NCBI GenBank assembly: GCA_018829865.1
Contig: JAHJTR010000073.1
Span: 1-5,585 of the forward strand
Direction of reading: 5' to 3'
Origin: Patescibacteria group bacterium
Lineage (GTDB): Bacteria; Patescibacteriota; Gracilibacteria; UBA1369; JAHJTR01
DNA: 5,585 nt
Positions 5,413 through 5,585 of this stretch are shown piece after piece (position 1 is the first letter of the stretch; every line of letters begins with the position of its first letter). The notes below the pieces were generated by a model. It was not told where the DNA came from, made no database searches, and saw only the letters and a list, made by a program, of their open reading frames with translations. Made by a program: the position numbers and the translations under genes.

Positions 5413-5585
5413 GTATTAAATTTAAAATGCATCACATCGCCATCTTTGACTTCATATTCTTTGCCTTCAAGTCTTACAAGTCCTTTTTTTCGAGCTTCAT
5501 TTTCTCCTCCATGATCTAATAAATCCAAATAATGAACAACCTCAGCCTTAATAAATCCCTTTTCAAAATCAGTATGAATAACCCC
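5409..5585 (-). CDS. ychF: C-terminal end of ribosome-binding ATPase YchF (partial)
   Basis: Only the last 58 codons are inside the window; the gene continues beyond base 5585. The translation contains HTDFEKGFIKAEV, then KGLVRLEGKEYEVKDGDV and the ending MHFKFNT, which is the conserved C-terminal TGS domain of YchF (Obg family, an ATP-preferring P-loop protein that associates with ribosomes and modulates stress and translation). The family normally stops at this FRFN-type end, so the C terminus is complete. It converges on rel with 194 bases between the stop codons, and its TAA stop lies inside the right inverted repeat of the element at 5211-5412. The catalytic G domain is not visible here. 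Confidence 0.93.
   Translation of the reverse strand, partial: GVIHTDFEKGFIKAEVVHYLDLLDHGGENEARKKGLVRLEGKEYEVKDGDVMHFKFNT

Overview
The window looks like ordinary chromosomal DNA from an AT-rich bacterium, most likely a member of the Candidate Phyla Radiation (Patescibacteria). That placement is inference. It rests on the style of the small acidic coiled-coil protein at the left end, the type of membrane-anchored sortase, the weak or absent Shine-Dalgarno sequences, and the compact housekeeping neighbourhood. The genetic code appears to be standard bacterial (code 11). TGA ends mnmA exactly where the family normally ends, and glycine is written with GGN codons throughout, so the TGA=Gly code of Gracilibacteria/SR1 does not fit.

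Layout, left to right. At 85-522 (+) is a 145-residue acidic, helical protein of unknown function, closed by an intrinsic hairpin terminator at 543-572. The non-coding stretch between this gene and the next holds a dense cluster (577-856) of eight short GGAGC-headed palindromes. Their arms differ from copy to copy but remain complementary, and one two-hairpin block of 76 bp is present twice. Next come two minus-strand genes: a sortase (902-1717) with its own extended -10 promoter, and upstream of it the tRNA 2-thiouridylase gene mnmA (1757-2854).

mnmA is divergent from a long (p)ppGpp synthetase/hydrolase gene, rel (2920-5214, +). The two promoters are interleaved in a 65-bp gap, with -10 boxes only one base apart. 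The Rel protein is the most unusual gene here. It has intact hydrolase, synthetase, TGS and ACT regions, lacks the cysteine-bearing zinc-finger domain normally found before ACT, and ends in an extra tail of about 120 residues with four predicted membrane helices.

Between rel and the convergent 3' end of ychF (5409-5585, minus, cut by the window edge) lies an element of about 200 bp. It is bounded by perfect 11-bp inverted repeats (5211-5221 and 5402-5412), and each repeat contains the TAA stop codon of its flanking gene. Inside is a 120-nt imperfect palindrome (5218-5337).

Functionally, mnmA (U34 thiolation of tRNA), rel (alarmone response to starved tRNA/ribosomes) and ychF (ribosome-associated ATPase) share a translation and stress theme. 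The sortase belongs to the cell surface. No tRNA, rRNA, CRISPR array or transposase gene is visible. The first 84 bases hold no promoter that I could support.
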